From the IMG/VR virus record IMGVR_UViG_3300036834_000231, positions 1 through 64,000 of that record: a DNA stretch of 64,000 nucleotides. One strand, written 5' to 3'. The notes below the pieces were generated by a model. That model was not told the origin of the DNA. It did not search any database and worked only from the letters and a program-made list of their open reading frames with translations. Positions 26,066-32,930 of the stretch are shown piece by piece (positions within the stretch are counted from its first letter, which is position 1; each line of letters opens with the position of its first letter). A program made the translations under genes and the position numbers. The stretch comes from a virus.

Positions 26066-26686
26066 ATGCGAGTGGCCCTTTATGCGCGCGTCTCCCTCCC
26101 GGGGAAGAGTCTAGACAAGAGCCAGAACCCTGAGAACCAGTTGGAGCAGCTCCGGGAATTCGTCCGGGGTTCGAAGTGGGAGCTGGTCCACGAGTACATC
26201 GACCGCATGTCGGGCAAGGGCTCGGACCGGCCGCAGTTCAAAAAGCTGTTCACCGACGCCTATCAGCGCAAGTTTGATCTGGTGGTGTTCTGGGCCCTCG
26301 ACCGGTTCTCGCGGGAAGGCGTGCTCGCGACGCTGAATCACCTGCAGAGGCTATCGAGCTACGGTGTGAATTGGCGCTCGTTTCAAGAGCCGTACTTTGA
26401 CTCGTGCGGGCCTTTCAAGGATGCTGTGATTTCGATCATGGCGAGCTTAGCGCGCATCGAGCGGGAGCGGATCAGCGAGCGAACCAAGGCGGGGCTCGAG
26501 CGGGCGCGGCGGGCCGGCAAGGTGCTGGGGCGCCCGGAGGCGCCGAAGGATCTCGCGGAACTACGGCGGTTGCGCGAGTCAGGCCTGTCTTTGCGGCAGA
26601 TCGCCGGGCAGACGGGGCATCCCTTGACGACGGTAGCCCAGGCTTTGAAAGCCAAGAAGGTTGATATCACCGTCATTTCGGCGTGA
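26066..26686 (+). CDS. Serine recombinase (resolvase/invertase)
   Basis: Encodes 206 residues from ATG 26066. The catalytic Ser is in MRVALYARVS. The resolvase core (FDLVVFWALDRFSREGVLAT, SLARIERERISERTKAGLER) and a C-terminal Hin-like helix-turn-helix (LRESGLSLRQIAGQTGHPLT) follow. It may resolve plasmid multimers or invert or integrate DNA. The last codons (VDITVISA) read through the dyad at 26664, as in the lysozyme gene. Confidence 0.9.
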   Translation: MRVALYARVSLPGKSLDKSQNPENQLEQLREFVRGSKWELVHEYIDRMSGKGSDRPQFKKLFTDAYQRKFDLVVFWALDRFSREGVLATLNHLQRLSSYGVNWRSFQEPYFDSCGPFKDAVISIMASLARIERERISERTKAGLERARRAGKVLGRPEAPKDLAELRRLRESGLSLRQIAGQTGHPLTTVAQALKAKKVDITVISA

Positions 26687-26689
26687 TAT
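26664..26689. promoter_or_regulatory. Two overlapping start-associated dyads
   Basis: 26664-26678 ATATC accgt CATTT and 26675-26689 ATTTC ggcgt GATAT (one mismatch) share four bases. They lie in the recombinase 3' end, ending 10 bases before ATG 26700. Confidence 0.6.
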
Positions 26690-26699
26690 TATTCGCGAA

Positions 26700-27038
26700 A
26701 TGAACGTTAGCGAAAAGCAAGAGCTTCGGCAGGCCCTTGACGAATATGGGTTCGGGCAAGACCGGCGGGCTAATGAGCCGCCTGGACAAGTTCGCTGGAG
26801 AGCGTTGCCGATCGAGACGCGCGAGGCGTGGCAAGCTCTGGCGGCGGCCAAGAAGATCATAGACATTCGCTCGTACAGCACGGAAATGCCGGTCGAGACG
26901 GCGGCCGTGCTATGGTTTCAGCTTCGTTCTCTCGACGCGCGCGAGGATTGGTTTCCCCAAGGCAAGTGGCCGAGCCTGCAATTGTTCGAGGGACTCATCA
27001 CCACAGCCGCGGCTGGTTTGGAGGGAGTATCACAATAG
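26700..27038 (+). CDS. Small protein, WFPxGK family, copy 2
   Basis: Encodes 112 residues from ATG 26700, 13 bases after the recombinase stop. Residues 40-105 align with the product at 20984. The N-terminal 35 residues (EKQELRQALDEYGFGQDRRA) are absent from the other copy. Unknown function. Confidence 0.7.
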   Translation: MNVSEKQELRQALDEYGFGQDRRANEPPGQVRWRALPIETREAWQALAAAKKIIDIRSYSTEMPVETAAVLWFQLRSLDAREDWFPQGKWPSLQLFEGLITTAAAGLEGVSQ

Positions 27039-27679
27039 TATGTCCCGCTTGCGAGATCGAGATGCGCATGACGCGGGCCGGCGTGCCGGTCGAGAGCATG
27101 ATGACCATCGGGGCTTATCAGTTTTTTGCTGCCGATCAATGGACCTGTCCGGAGTGCAACAAGACGATATTCGCCGGGATTCATAAGCCGATCGCCGAGC
27201 ACTTCCAATCCGATTACCGGCAGGTGGTCGATCAGTTTCGCATGAGCCGGCCAGTGCATCGCTACTGGCGAGACCCTAAAGAAAAAGCCGAGTTCCTCAG
27301 ACGCCAGGCGCTTCCGCCAGAGGAGAAGCCCGAGCCCGAACCCGAACGACAGAATGCGCCGGGAAAATTTCTTGCGGAGGATTGGACGCTATTCCTGCGA
27401 GCCATGTTCGCGAATATCACGATATTCACCGACCCCTTGATCCATGAGGTGCGGCGGCGGATGCTGGCGAACTGTGTGCGCAATCATCCGGGCGATGAGC
27501 CGCAGGAAGGCGAGAAGCCCGCGTCCGCAGAAATGACCGCCGAAGAGCGCGAGACGATGCGGTGTTTGCAAGGGCTCTATGCGCTCCAGGCTGAATCGCG
27601 GAATGCCGTCCGGCACTTCGTTTTGGACTACATGCCCGAGCTGGAGCCACAGGTAAAGACCTGGGTAGAGATAGGCTAA
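26966..27679 (+). CDS. Zinc-ribbon protein with uncertain start
   Basis: The frame carries a clear zinc ribbon, CPACEIEMRM and then WTCPECNK, followed by a helical C-terminal half (DWTLFLRAMFANITIF, SRNAVRHFVLDYMPELEPQV). To keep the first Cys pair the start must lie before 27041, but the nearest ATG/GTG/TTG is GTG 26966, deep in the gene before. A dyad variant puts an ATG at 27040 in the wrong frame. Either a rare start (ATA 27035), a sequence error or real overlap explains this. ATG 27065 would lose the CPAC pair. Confidence 0.6.
   Translation: MAEPAIVRGTHHHSRGWFGGSITIVCPACEIEMRMTRAGVPVESMMTIGAYQFFAADQWTCPECNKTIFAGIHKPIAEHFQSDYRQVVDQFRMSRPVHRYWRDPKEKAEFLRRQALPPEEKPEPEPERQNAPGKFLAEDWTLFLRAMFANITIFTDPLIHEVRRRMLANCVRNHPGDEPQEGEKPASAEMTAEERETMRCLQGLYALQAESRNAVRHFVLDYMPELEPQVKTWVEIG
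27027..27041. promoter_or_regulatory. Start-phased dyad variant
   Basis: GTATC acaat AGTAT with ATG at +13 (27040). Same layout as 44579-44593, where the right arm is also AGTAT. TATCAC lies six bases before the ATG. Confidence 0.4.
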
Positions 27680-27685
27680 CTCTTT

Positions 27686-27904
27686 ATGACCGATGAACAG
27701 ATCAAACAAACGTTCACCTACCATGCGCCGGTTGGGGATCAGCTAGGCCGGTATGAATCGCTACGCGAGGGCGCCAGGATATTCGCCGAGTTGATTCAGA
27801 AAAGTTGCCCTGAGTCGCGGGAGAAGTCGCTGGCTCTGACGAACGTGCAACAGGCTGTGATGTGGGCGAACGCCTCGATCGCGATCAACGGAACACCAGG
27901 TTAG
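27686..27904 (+). CDS. Acb2/Tad1-like cyclic nucleotide sponge (anti-defence)
   Basis: A 72-residue protein closely resembling the Acb2_Tad1 hairpin domain: TFTYHAPVGDQLGRYESLRE, then CPESREKSLALTNVQQAVMW and ANASIAIN. Known members bind the cyclic nucleotide or ADP-ribose signals made by CBASS or Thoeris and block abortive defence. Which signal this one binds cannot be told from sequence. Its stop region overlaps the convergent gene by four bases. Confidence 0.78.
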   Translation: MTDEQIKQTFTYHAPVGDQLGRYESLREGARIFAELIQKSCPESREKSLALTNVQQAVMWANASIAINGTPG

Positions 27905-28236
27905 TTCCGTTGTGGATAGGCGCCGTTCCGCACCCACGCAGCCGCCCTTTCTTGGCCTTCCTCGGCCTCGTCCCAGGTCGAGGAGCGCTCACACCAAACG
28001 ATAGGGCGCGATCCGTCCTCGTCCCGCTGATTGCGAAACACCATCGTCTCGAAGACTAGCGGCAGCCCGTCACCAAGGCGATGATCCAGCCCTAGAAAAA
28101 CCGTCGATATCCAGTATTCTCCAATGGTCTCCTGCTTGACGATGTAGTCTCCGGCCGCCATCCATTTGCACCACTCTAAAAGATCGTCGACCGGCACGAC
28201 CTCGTGACCATCCAGGCGATATTTCCTTGTCTGCAC
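27901..28236 (-). CDS. Conserved phage protein of unknown function
   Basis: A 111-residue protein with YWISTVFLGLDHRLGDGLPL, VFETMVF and a C-terminal TWDEAEEGQERAAAWV block, a pattern I associate with small accessory proteins of many phages. No catalytic motif seen. First of a minus-strand run up to parA. Confidence 0.65.
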   Translation of the reverse strand: MQTRKYRLDGHEVVPVDDLLEWCKWMAAGDYIVKQETIGEYWISTVFLGLDHRLGDGLPLVFETMVFRNQRDEDGSRPIVWCERSSTWDEAEEGQERAAAWVRNGAYPQRN

Positions 28237-28269
28237 CTCAGCCTCGTAATCTCCGTGGCTCAGCCATCG

Positions 28270-28605
28270 TCACACCAGCGGGCGCAAACGCTGCATGGCA
28301 TCGAGTGTGTCAATCTCTTCGTTCCAATAGGCGAGAATGACCGCCCGGTTCAGCTCGATCCACTTCGTCAGTAGCTCCAAATCGTGCGCAGCCATCGATG
28401 TCGTGCCGATCACATGCACCTCGGGACGAATCCCCACGCTGATCATCTCGTCAGGATTCGCTTTGCTATTCGCCGAAATCTTCACCCGCACATCGTGTCT
28501 AGCCCCGCCACGCACGGAAATCCAGACGACAAACGGGAGTCCCGTGTGCTTCGGAAATAAAAAGTCAGGCGCCTCCAGGACTTCTGCATGCTCCCGCTGG
28601 GTCAT
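28270..28605 (-). CDS. Conserved protein of unknown function
   Basis: A 111-residue protein: GLPFVVWISVRGGARHDVRV is followed by a helical end, WIELNRAVILAYWNEEIDTL. The type recurs in plasmids and phages, function unknown to me. The start overlaps the next gene's stop by four bases. Confidence 0.6.
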   Translation of the reverse strand: MTQREHAEVLEAPDFLFPKHTGLPFVVWISVRGGARHDVRVKISANSKANPDEMISVGIRPEVHVIGTTSMAAHDLELLTKWIELNRAVILAYWNEEIDTLDAMQRLRPLV

Positions 28606-28850
28606 TCGTGATAGCCGATTTTGAGTTTCGCGATGTCTATGGTCATTTCGTTCAGACGCGCGTCGATGCCTTCAAGTTTGGCGTCGATCCTGTCCAAGCG
28701 CTTGACGAAGCTCTCTTCGAGCCGATCCATGCGACGTTCGATTAGATCAAAACGCTTAGTGTTCAAGACCAGGGCTGTGATAGCAACGCCAACTGTGCTG
28801 GCAGCGCTTGTTACCGAAGTGATGATCGCGGTCAGAATGGTTGCGTCCAT
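28602..28850 (-). CDS. Membrane-anchored coiled-coil protein
   Basis: An 82-residue protein with an N-terminal membrane helix (AIITSVTSAASTVGVAITAL), then heptads with IERRMDRLEESFVKRLDRID and KLEGIDARLNEM. Same plan as the proteins at 20637, 57574, 58384 and 63651. Confidence 0.7.
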   Translation of the reverse strand: MDATILTAIITSVTSAASTVGVAITALVLNTKRFDLIERRMDRLEESFVKRLDRIDAKLEGIDARLNEMTIDIAKLKIGYHE

Positions 28851-28870
28851 TTAGGGGCCAACATATCCCG

Positions 28871-29053
28871 TCATGACCGTTTAGCCCGGTCTTCCAACAC
28901 CGCAACGCGCGTATCGATGTCGCTGCGCAAGCCCCGCACGTCCTCGCGCAATTCTTTCGCCTGCCAAAAGGCAATCAGAATCGTCGTCGTGAAGCCCAGG
29001 AGGTACACAATAATCGGTATGCCAATAGCAAAATACAACTGATGATTACTCAT
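28871..29053 (-). CDS. Small membrane protein with short coiled coil
   Basis: A 60-residue protein: membrane helix LYFAIGIPIIVYLLGFTTTI, then KELREDVRGLRSDIDTRVAV. It overlaps the next gene by four bases, so the pair at 28871 and 29050 is translated together. Confidence 0.65.
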   Translation of the reverse strand: MSNHQLYFAIGIPIIVYLLGFTTTILIAFWQAKELREDVRGLRSDIDTRVAVLEDRAKRS

Positions 29054-29232
29054 ACCGGCGCCCGCTCCGCGAATTTGCGGAGCGCAAGTAAGAGCTTGTG
29101 GTTATTCTCCTTGGAGGATTTCATCCCATCCGTGAGTGTATGCACTTGCTCCGCGAGGGTACGCACGATGCCTTCCAGTTGGGTGAGTCTAATGGCGAGC
29201 GATTCGAGGGAGTCGCCGTCTTGCTCGGCCAT
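29050..29232 (-). CDS. Small soluble coiled-coil protein
   Basis: A 60-residue protein, helical throughout (SLAIRLTQLEGIVRTLAEQV) with no membrane segment. Lies between the membrane protein and the ribbon-helix-helix gene, with overlaps or single-base contact on both sides. Confidence 0.6.
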   Translation of the reverse strand: MAEQDGDSLESLAIRLTQLEGIVRTLAEQVHTLTDGMKSSKENNHKLLLALRKFAERAPV

Positions 29233-29495
29233 TACACCTTATCCCGGCCAAGCTTCTCTTCGATCGCCTGGAGGATGTAGGTATTGCGGGAAATTCGGCC
29301 TAGGCGTTTTTGAATGCCCAGGTCCATGCGGGCATCGAGTTCAACGGGGAGCCGCAGCGAAATCATTTTCATGAGATGGCCGCGATGATCGAGCCGGCCG
29401 TTTTCCAAATTCGTCTTGTCCCCGTTGGCCTTAAGGCGGCGTCGAGAATGTAGGTTGGTGGCGGTTCGTGCGGCTGCTTTTTTAGCGATAGCCAT
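29232..29495 (-). CDS. Ribbon-helix-helix DNA-binding protein, possible centromere binder
   Basis: An 87-residue protein; ATG 29495 lies 13 bases past a dyad. The basic, flexible N-terminus (AIAKKAAARTATNLHSRRRL) is followed by a CopG/ParG-like fold: MKMISLRLPVELDARMDLGI, then SRNTYILQAIEEKLGRD. A small ribbon-helix-helix protein directly after parA is the layout of type Ib partition (ParF/ParG, delta/omega). Omega binds WATCACW, and the dyads here contain TATCAC. Binding to them is inferred. Confidence 0.7.
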   Translation of the reverse strand: MAIAKKAAARTATNLHSRRRLKANGDKTNLENGRLDHRGHLMKMISLRLPVELDARMDLGIQKRLGRISRNTYILQAIEEKLGRDKV

Positions 29496-29508
29496 GTGTC
29501 TGGACTCA

Positions 29509-29523
29509 GTATCACACAGATAT
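29509..29523. promoter_or_regulatory. Start-associated dyad before the ribbon-helix-helix gene (one mismatch)
   Basis: GTATC acaca GATAT, overlapping the 3' end of parA and lying 13 bases before ATG 29495 on the minus strand. Confidence 0.65.
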
Positions 29524-30237
29524 CGCCTGGCCACTAATGTCCCGCACTCGGTCCCGGTCCATTTTGACTGCGACGCCCATCACGGATCGGTACAAATCCT
29601 GCATTTCGTCGTTCGCCTTGGGATCGGCGGGCTTTAGTTCTATTACGGCTAGACCTTCGGCGGCGGCGTTGCTGAAAGCCTTGCGATCCCCTAATCTCGC
29701 GGTCAAAACTTCAAAGGGCGGTTTTTCGTGGCCGTTGCGGTTCTCGGCGAGCTTCTCAGTCAACATAGCCAAGGCATCATCGTTGTCGCTACCGCGCGGG
29801 AAGGCGCTATTGAGGAACACCTTCAGCTTCAAGTGATCGTTTGCAACCAGCATCTCCTCGACCATGGTGAGCACGTGATCCACGGTCCAGATGTCGAACG
29901 AACGGGGCTGGAACGGGACCAGCACCATGTCGGCGATGCTGAGCGCGGCGCGCTGGCTCACGGTGTCCCTAGCGCCGCAGTCGATGATGATGTGGTCGTA
30001 CTTGTCGCGCATGCGCAGGGTTTGCGACTTGACGGCCTGGCCGGCGAGAACGATGGAGGTGTAGCCCGCCTCTCCGTATTTTTCGGTCCGCAAATCAGTA
30101 AAATCGGTCGCGGTGGTTTGGATATCGGCATCCACCAGCAGTACGTCGTTGCCGTTGAGCGCGCCCATGATCGCGAAGTTCACGGCGACCGTCGTCTTTC
30201 CGACCCCGCCTTTGATGCCGCCGATGGCGAGGATCAT
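29512..30237 (-). CDS. parA: ParA-type partition ATPase
   Basis: Encodes 241 residues. ATG 30237 gives the standard start ILAIGGIKGGVGKTTVAVNF (deviant Walker A) and is phase-locked to the perfect dyad at 30236-30250; an ATG at 30261 is less likely. Walker B is HIIIDCGARD. Its short N-terminus without a helix-turn-helix marks the small type Ib class. It moves plasmid copies to daughter cells with a DNA-binding partner, likely the ribbon-helix-helix protein downstream. Confidence 0.9.
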   Translation of the reverse strand: MILAIGGIKGGVGKTTVAVNFAIMGALNGNDVLLVDADIQTTATDFTDLRTEKYGEAGYTSIVLAGQAVKSQTLRMRDKYDHIIIDCGARDTVSQRAALSIADMVLVPFQPRSFDIWTVDHVLTMVEEMLVANDHLKLKVFLNSAFPRGSDNDDALAMLTEKLAENRNGHEKPPFEVLTARLGDRKAFSNAAAEGLAVIELKPADPKANDEMQDLYRSVMGVAVKMDRDRVRDISGQAISV

Positions 30238-30250
30238 ATCAGAGTGATAT
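30236..30250. promoter_or_regulatory. Perfect start-associated dyad at parA
   Basis: ATATC agagt GATAT. On the minus strand the ATG of parA begins 13 bases into it and TATCAC lies six bases before the ATG. This would give a leaderless, probably autoregulated parA transcript. Confidence 0.75.
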
Positions 30251-30311
30251 CCCAGTGACATAAATTTGGGTGCATCTCATCAGGATATCAACGCAAAACC
30301 GCCGCCGCCAG

Positions 30312-30626
30312 CTAATCAAGTTTGCCGAGTACTGATTTGTGGGCGTAGCTCGGATAGTTGCGCCGCCTACACTCGGCGCAGCGGCATTGCCCGCCATTGC
30401 GGCGTGACCAGGAGGCTTTCTCTTTGGCGGACAAGGACTTCCAATTGCGGGGGCGCGGCGGGCTGGGCCGGTGCTCGACTGTCGGCGTGCGGCCGGGACC
30501 GGCGCCGTAGCGTTTGCGCAATCTTCCCATGGCGCGGCCGGCCTCCGTGACCGCGGGATTGTTGCGCATCTGACTCGGTTTTAGTCTCCTGAAATACTCC
30601 GCGACTTCCTCGTCGGTCGGCATCAT
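30312..30626 (-). CDS. Basic protein with a Cys pair, unknown function
   Basis: A 104-residue protein with an Arg-rich linker (MGRLRKRYGAGPGRTP) and CRCAECRRRNYPSYAHK near the end, possibly a metal site. The start pair ATGATG is at 30626. Divergent from the HNH gene with 30 bases between. Confidence 0.5.
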   Translation of the reverse strand: MMPTDEEVAEYFRRLKPSQMRNNPAVTEAGRAMGRLRKRYGAGPGRTPTVEHRPSPPRPRNWKSLSAKEKASWSRRNGGQCRCAECRRRNYPSYAHKSVLGKLD

Positions 30627-30656
30627 GCCGCGATCATAGCTTGTTTTTGTACTATT

Positions 30657-30977
30657 ATGTTACGGCGCAGTCCTCTCCATCGTGGGCGGCGCCGGTCGAA
30701 GTATGCCCGCAGAAAACGGGACTGGCTGTACATGGCCTGGATCGCGAGCTTGCGCTGCGTCGTGTGTGGGGCCTGGCCGGTCGAAGTGGCTCACGTGGGA
30801 GCCCGCGCTTACGGACAGAAGTGTTCGGATCGCGAGACGCTGCCCCTCTGCCCGTCCTGTCATCGAGAAGGACCGCAAGCCTTACATAAACTCGGACGTC
30901 GATTCTGGGAGACGCACGGCCTGGACTCAACTGAGCTGGTCGGGCAGTTCAATGCCGCCTATAACTCGTTAGCGTAA
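30657..30977 (+). CDS. HNH-like endonuclease (DUF968/NinG-type)
   Basis: A 106-residue protein: SLRCVVCGAWPVEVAHVGA supplies a Cys pair and the first His, and TLPLCPSCHREGPQALH supplies the second Cys pair and the metal His. The order fits small phage HNH nucleases of the DUF968/recombination type. Substrate unknown. Confidence 0.7.
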   Translation: MLRRSPLHRGRRRSKYARRKRDWLYMAWIASLRCVVCGAWPVEVAHVGARAYGQKCSDRETLPLCPSCHREGPQALHKLGRRFWETHGLDSTELVGQFNAAYNSLA

Positions 30978-30985
30978 AGGGAAAT

Positions 30986-31267
30986 ATGGGACGCGCCACG
31001 GAGAAAGAAAAGCAATACGCAGAGCGCCATATCTCTGCCGTCCACTCGCTATGGAAAGGAGTGCAGCCCGTCAATGATCGGCAGCTACACTTCGCTTTGC
31101 AAGTTGCGCTACGCGACCACGCTTCGTTGGTCGAGCTGCTCATCAATAAAAATCTCATCACGCGGGAAGAGTACCTGCAAGCGCTCGCGATCGGGATGGA
31201 AACCGAGGCCGCATCGAGGAATCACGTGCTTATGACAAAGTTGTTGTCCGATGGCGTCCAGGGTTAA
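30986..31267 (+). CDS. Small helical protein of unknown function
   Basis: A 93-residue protein. KNLITREEYLQALAIGMETE looks like a short helical repeat. It lies 8 bases after the HNH gene and overlaps the ParB-like gene by 17. Confidence 0.6.
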   Translation: MGRATEKEKQYAERHISAVHSLWKGVQPVNDRQLHFALQVALRDHASLVELLINKNLITREEYLQALAIGMETEAASRNHVLMTKLLSDGVQG

Positions 31268-31958
31268 TCGCACGCCCAAGCCAGTGGCTTGGCGCAACCG
31301 CATTGTGGGTCACGACGTTGTACCCGCGGAAGACCTGCTCGCGAATCCCAAGAACTGGCGCATTCATCCGCAGAATCAGCAGCAGACCCTCGAAGGGGTG
31401 CTCGACGAAGTGGGCTGGGTCGACGAAATCAAGGTGAATCAGCGGACCGGCTTCGTGGTTGATGGGCACATGCGCGCCTCGATGGCGATCGCGAAAGGCG
31501 AGACCGTGCCGGTAGCTTACCTCGATCTGTCGGATGAAGAAGAGAACCTGGTGCTCGCGAGTTTCAATCCCGTCGCTGGTATGGCGGTGGCGGACGAGGC
31601 AGTGCTGAATGAACTGATCGGGTCGATCTCCACGAACAATCCGGACATCGCGGTCTTTCTCGACGGGCTCTACTCGGAGGTCAATCAAAGTGCTCTAAAG
31701 AACGCGCAAAACGAGCACGGCGCGGGGGAGTCAGGGGAGTCAGGCGGCGGGGACGCCGGCCAGCCTAGCCAGGCTACCGTGCGGGTTTTGATACAAGTGC
31801 CGGACGTGGCGATTCTCGAACAAGCTTTGATCCGCACCGGTTTCGCCACGCGGGGCGAAGCTTTGATAGCGATTTGCAGGAGCTATCTCGATGGCAGCAG
31901 CAACGTCAAAAGACAACTCACCAAAAACGCAAACGCAAAAAACGCAACTGCGGTCTAA
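31251..31958 (+). CDS. ParB/Srx-fold protein, phage DNA-modification type
   Basis: A 235-residue protein. The N-terminal ParB-like domain is clear: VVPAEDLLANPKNWRIHPQN, GWVDEIKVNQRTGFVVDGHM, RASMAIAKGE. Phage proteins with only this domain usually sit with methyltransferases and are thought to act in modification, not partition. It overlaps the methyltransferase-like gene, so it is probably not the ParA partner. The C-terminal 60 residues (VRVLIQVPDVAILEQALIRT) form a separate small domain. Confidence 0.75.
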   Translation: MASRVNRTPKPVAWRNRIVGHDVVPAEDLLANPKNWRIHPQNQQQTLEGVLDEVGWVDEIKVNQRTGFVVDGHMRASMAIAKGETVPVAYLDLSDEEENLVLASFNPVAGMAVADEAVLNELIGSISTNNPDIAVFLDGLYSEVNQSALKNAQNEHGAGESGESGGGDAGQPSQATVRVLIQVPDVAILEQALIRTGFATRGEALIAICRSYLDGSSNVKRQLTKNANAKNATAV

Positions 31959-32535
31959 GGCGCTTCTCATCTTGGGGCGTCAGGCGGAGCCGGTTGTGAT
32001 GGAGACGCACGGCGGGTACGGGAAGCTATTCGCCTCCTGCTATGCCCACATCAAGCGCGGAATCGTCATCGAGAAAGATCCGGCCAAAGCCACGAAACTA
32101 TTGAATCAGCGCGGCCAGCATTGGGCGGTGTATCAGGCCGAGAACGAACTGGCGCTCAAAGCGGGACTCGGGAGCCATCTGCCCGTCAACTTTCTGGACG
32201 TCGCTCCGTGGGGCGACCCATGGCCGACGATCGGGGCCTTTCTCGCGAGCCGGCGCCCGAGGACCGAGCACTTGATGATCGTGGTCAATGACGGCCTACG
32301 GCATTTGTTGCAGCGGCAAGGCGGCTGGACGTGCGCCACCTTGGAGCCGATGGTGCGCAAGTATGGAAATGCCGATCTGTATGGCAGGTACTTAGAGGTC
32401 TGCCGCGAAATGATGGTCGAACGCGTCAAACCCCAGGGTTATCAACTGGCGGCCTGGACCGGTTACTATGCCGGTCAGCAGATGACCCATTACGCCGCGT
32501 ATTGCCGCCGGTCCACACCGGACCACAAGGAGTAG
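31891..32535 (+). CDS. Putative SAM-dependent methyltransferase-like protein
   Basis: A 214-residue protein. VMETHGGYGKLFASCYAHIK resembles a SAM-binding loop, followed by GIVIEKDPAKATKLL (acidic end of strand 2) and LPVNFLDVAPWGDPWPTIGA. Related proteins are frequent in phages beside ParB-like genes. No target-recognition motif is visible, so the substrate is unknown. Overlaps the ParB-like gene by 68 bases. Confidence 0.65.
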   Translation: MAAATSKDNSPKTQTQKTQLRSKALLILGRQAEPVVMETHGGYGKLFASCYAHIKRGIVIEKDPAKATKLLNQRGQHWAVYQAENELALKAGLGSHLPVNFLDVAPWGDPWPTIGAFLASRRPRTEHLMIVVNDGLRHLLQRQGGWTCATLEPMVRKYGNADLYGRYLEVCREMMVERVKPQGYQLAAWTGYYAGQQMTHYAAYCRRSTPDHKE

Positions 32536-32537
32536 CC

Positions 32538-32672
32538 ATGTTGCATTTGGGATTTTTGATCGCCGCCATGGTGATCTTCATTCTAGGTTGTTTTGTATCG
32601 CCGCCGAAGGCGAACATGACAAATATCGGCTTGGCGCTGTTATGCGCCTCGATACTATTCCAAGCCCGCTAG
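32538..32672 (+). CDS. Small membrane protein
   Basis: A 44-residue protein from ATG 32538, two bases after the methyltransferase-like stop; AAGGAG precedes it. Two hydrophobic stretches: LGFLIAAMVIFILGCFV and IGLALLCASILFQA. It ends convergently with the next gene. Confidence 0.55.
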   Translation: MLHLGFLIAAMVIFILGCFVSPPKANMTNIGLALLCASILFQAR

Positions 32673-32848
32673 GGCTCGCCGTTCTCGTACCCTGTGATCT
32701 TCGAGAACGCTAACAAGATAGCCATCCAGAAGAGAAGTCTGACGAGCATGAGCATGGCCGCCAATTTTTTCGGGATGGTCATTTCGCGCAGGTCTTCCGG
32801 CAAATTCCGGGTCACGAACAGCCAAAACCCGTGGATGCGATCTTTCAT
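32669..32848 (-). CDS. Small membrane protein
   Basis: A 59-residue protein on the minus strand from ATG 32848 to TAG 32669. A charged N-terminus (RNLPEDLREMTIPKKLAAML) leads into a membrane helix (MLVRLLFWMAILLAFSKI). A dyad half-site, ATATCACCGT, lies 18 bases upstream. Overlaps the convergent gene by four bases. Confidence 0.55.
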   Translation of the reverse strand: MKDRIHGFWLFVTRNLPEDLREMTIPKKLAAMLMLVRLLFWMAILLAFSKITGYENGEP

Positions 32849-32865
32849 GCCGATACCTTCCTACG

Positions 32866-32898
32866 GATATCACCGTAGTGGGCTGAATGATATCACAG
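32866..32898. promoter_or_regulatory. Two direct half-sites of the dyad family
   Basis: GATATCACCG (32866) and GATATCACAG (32889) in direct repeat, 23 bases apart, between a minus membrane gene and the plus radical SAM gene. They carry the TATCAC half-site but no matching right arms. Confidence 0.45.
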
Positions 32899-32930
32899 GC
32901 GTCAACGTCATCGCGCGATAAGGAAGTGAA

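Noticed and set aside
31251-31958. ParB-like protein as the partner of ParA
   Set aside because: It overlaps a methyltransferase-like gene, is on the other strand and resembles phage modification-type ParB domains; the ribbon-helix-helix gene after parA is the better partner.
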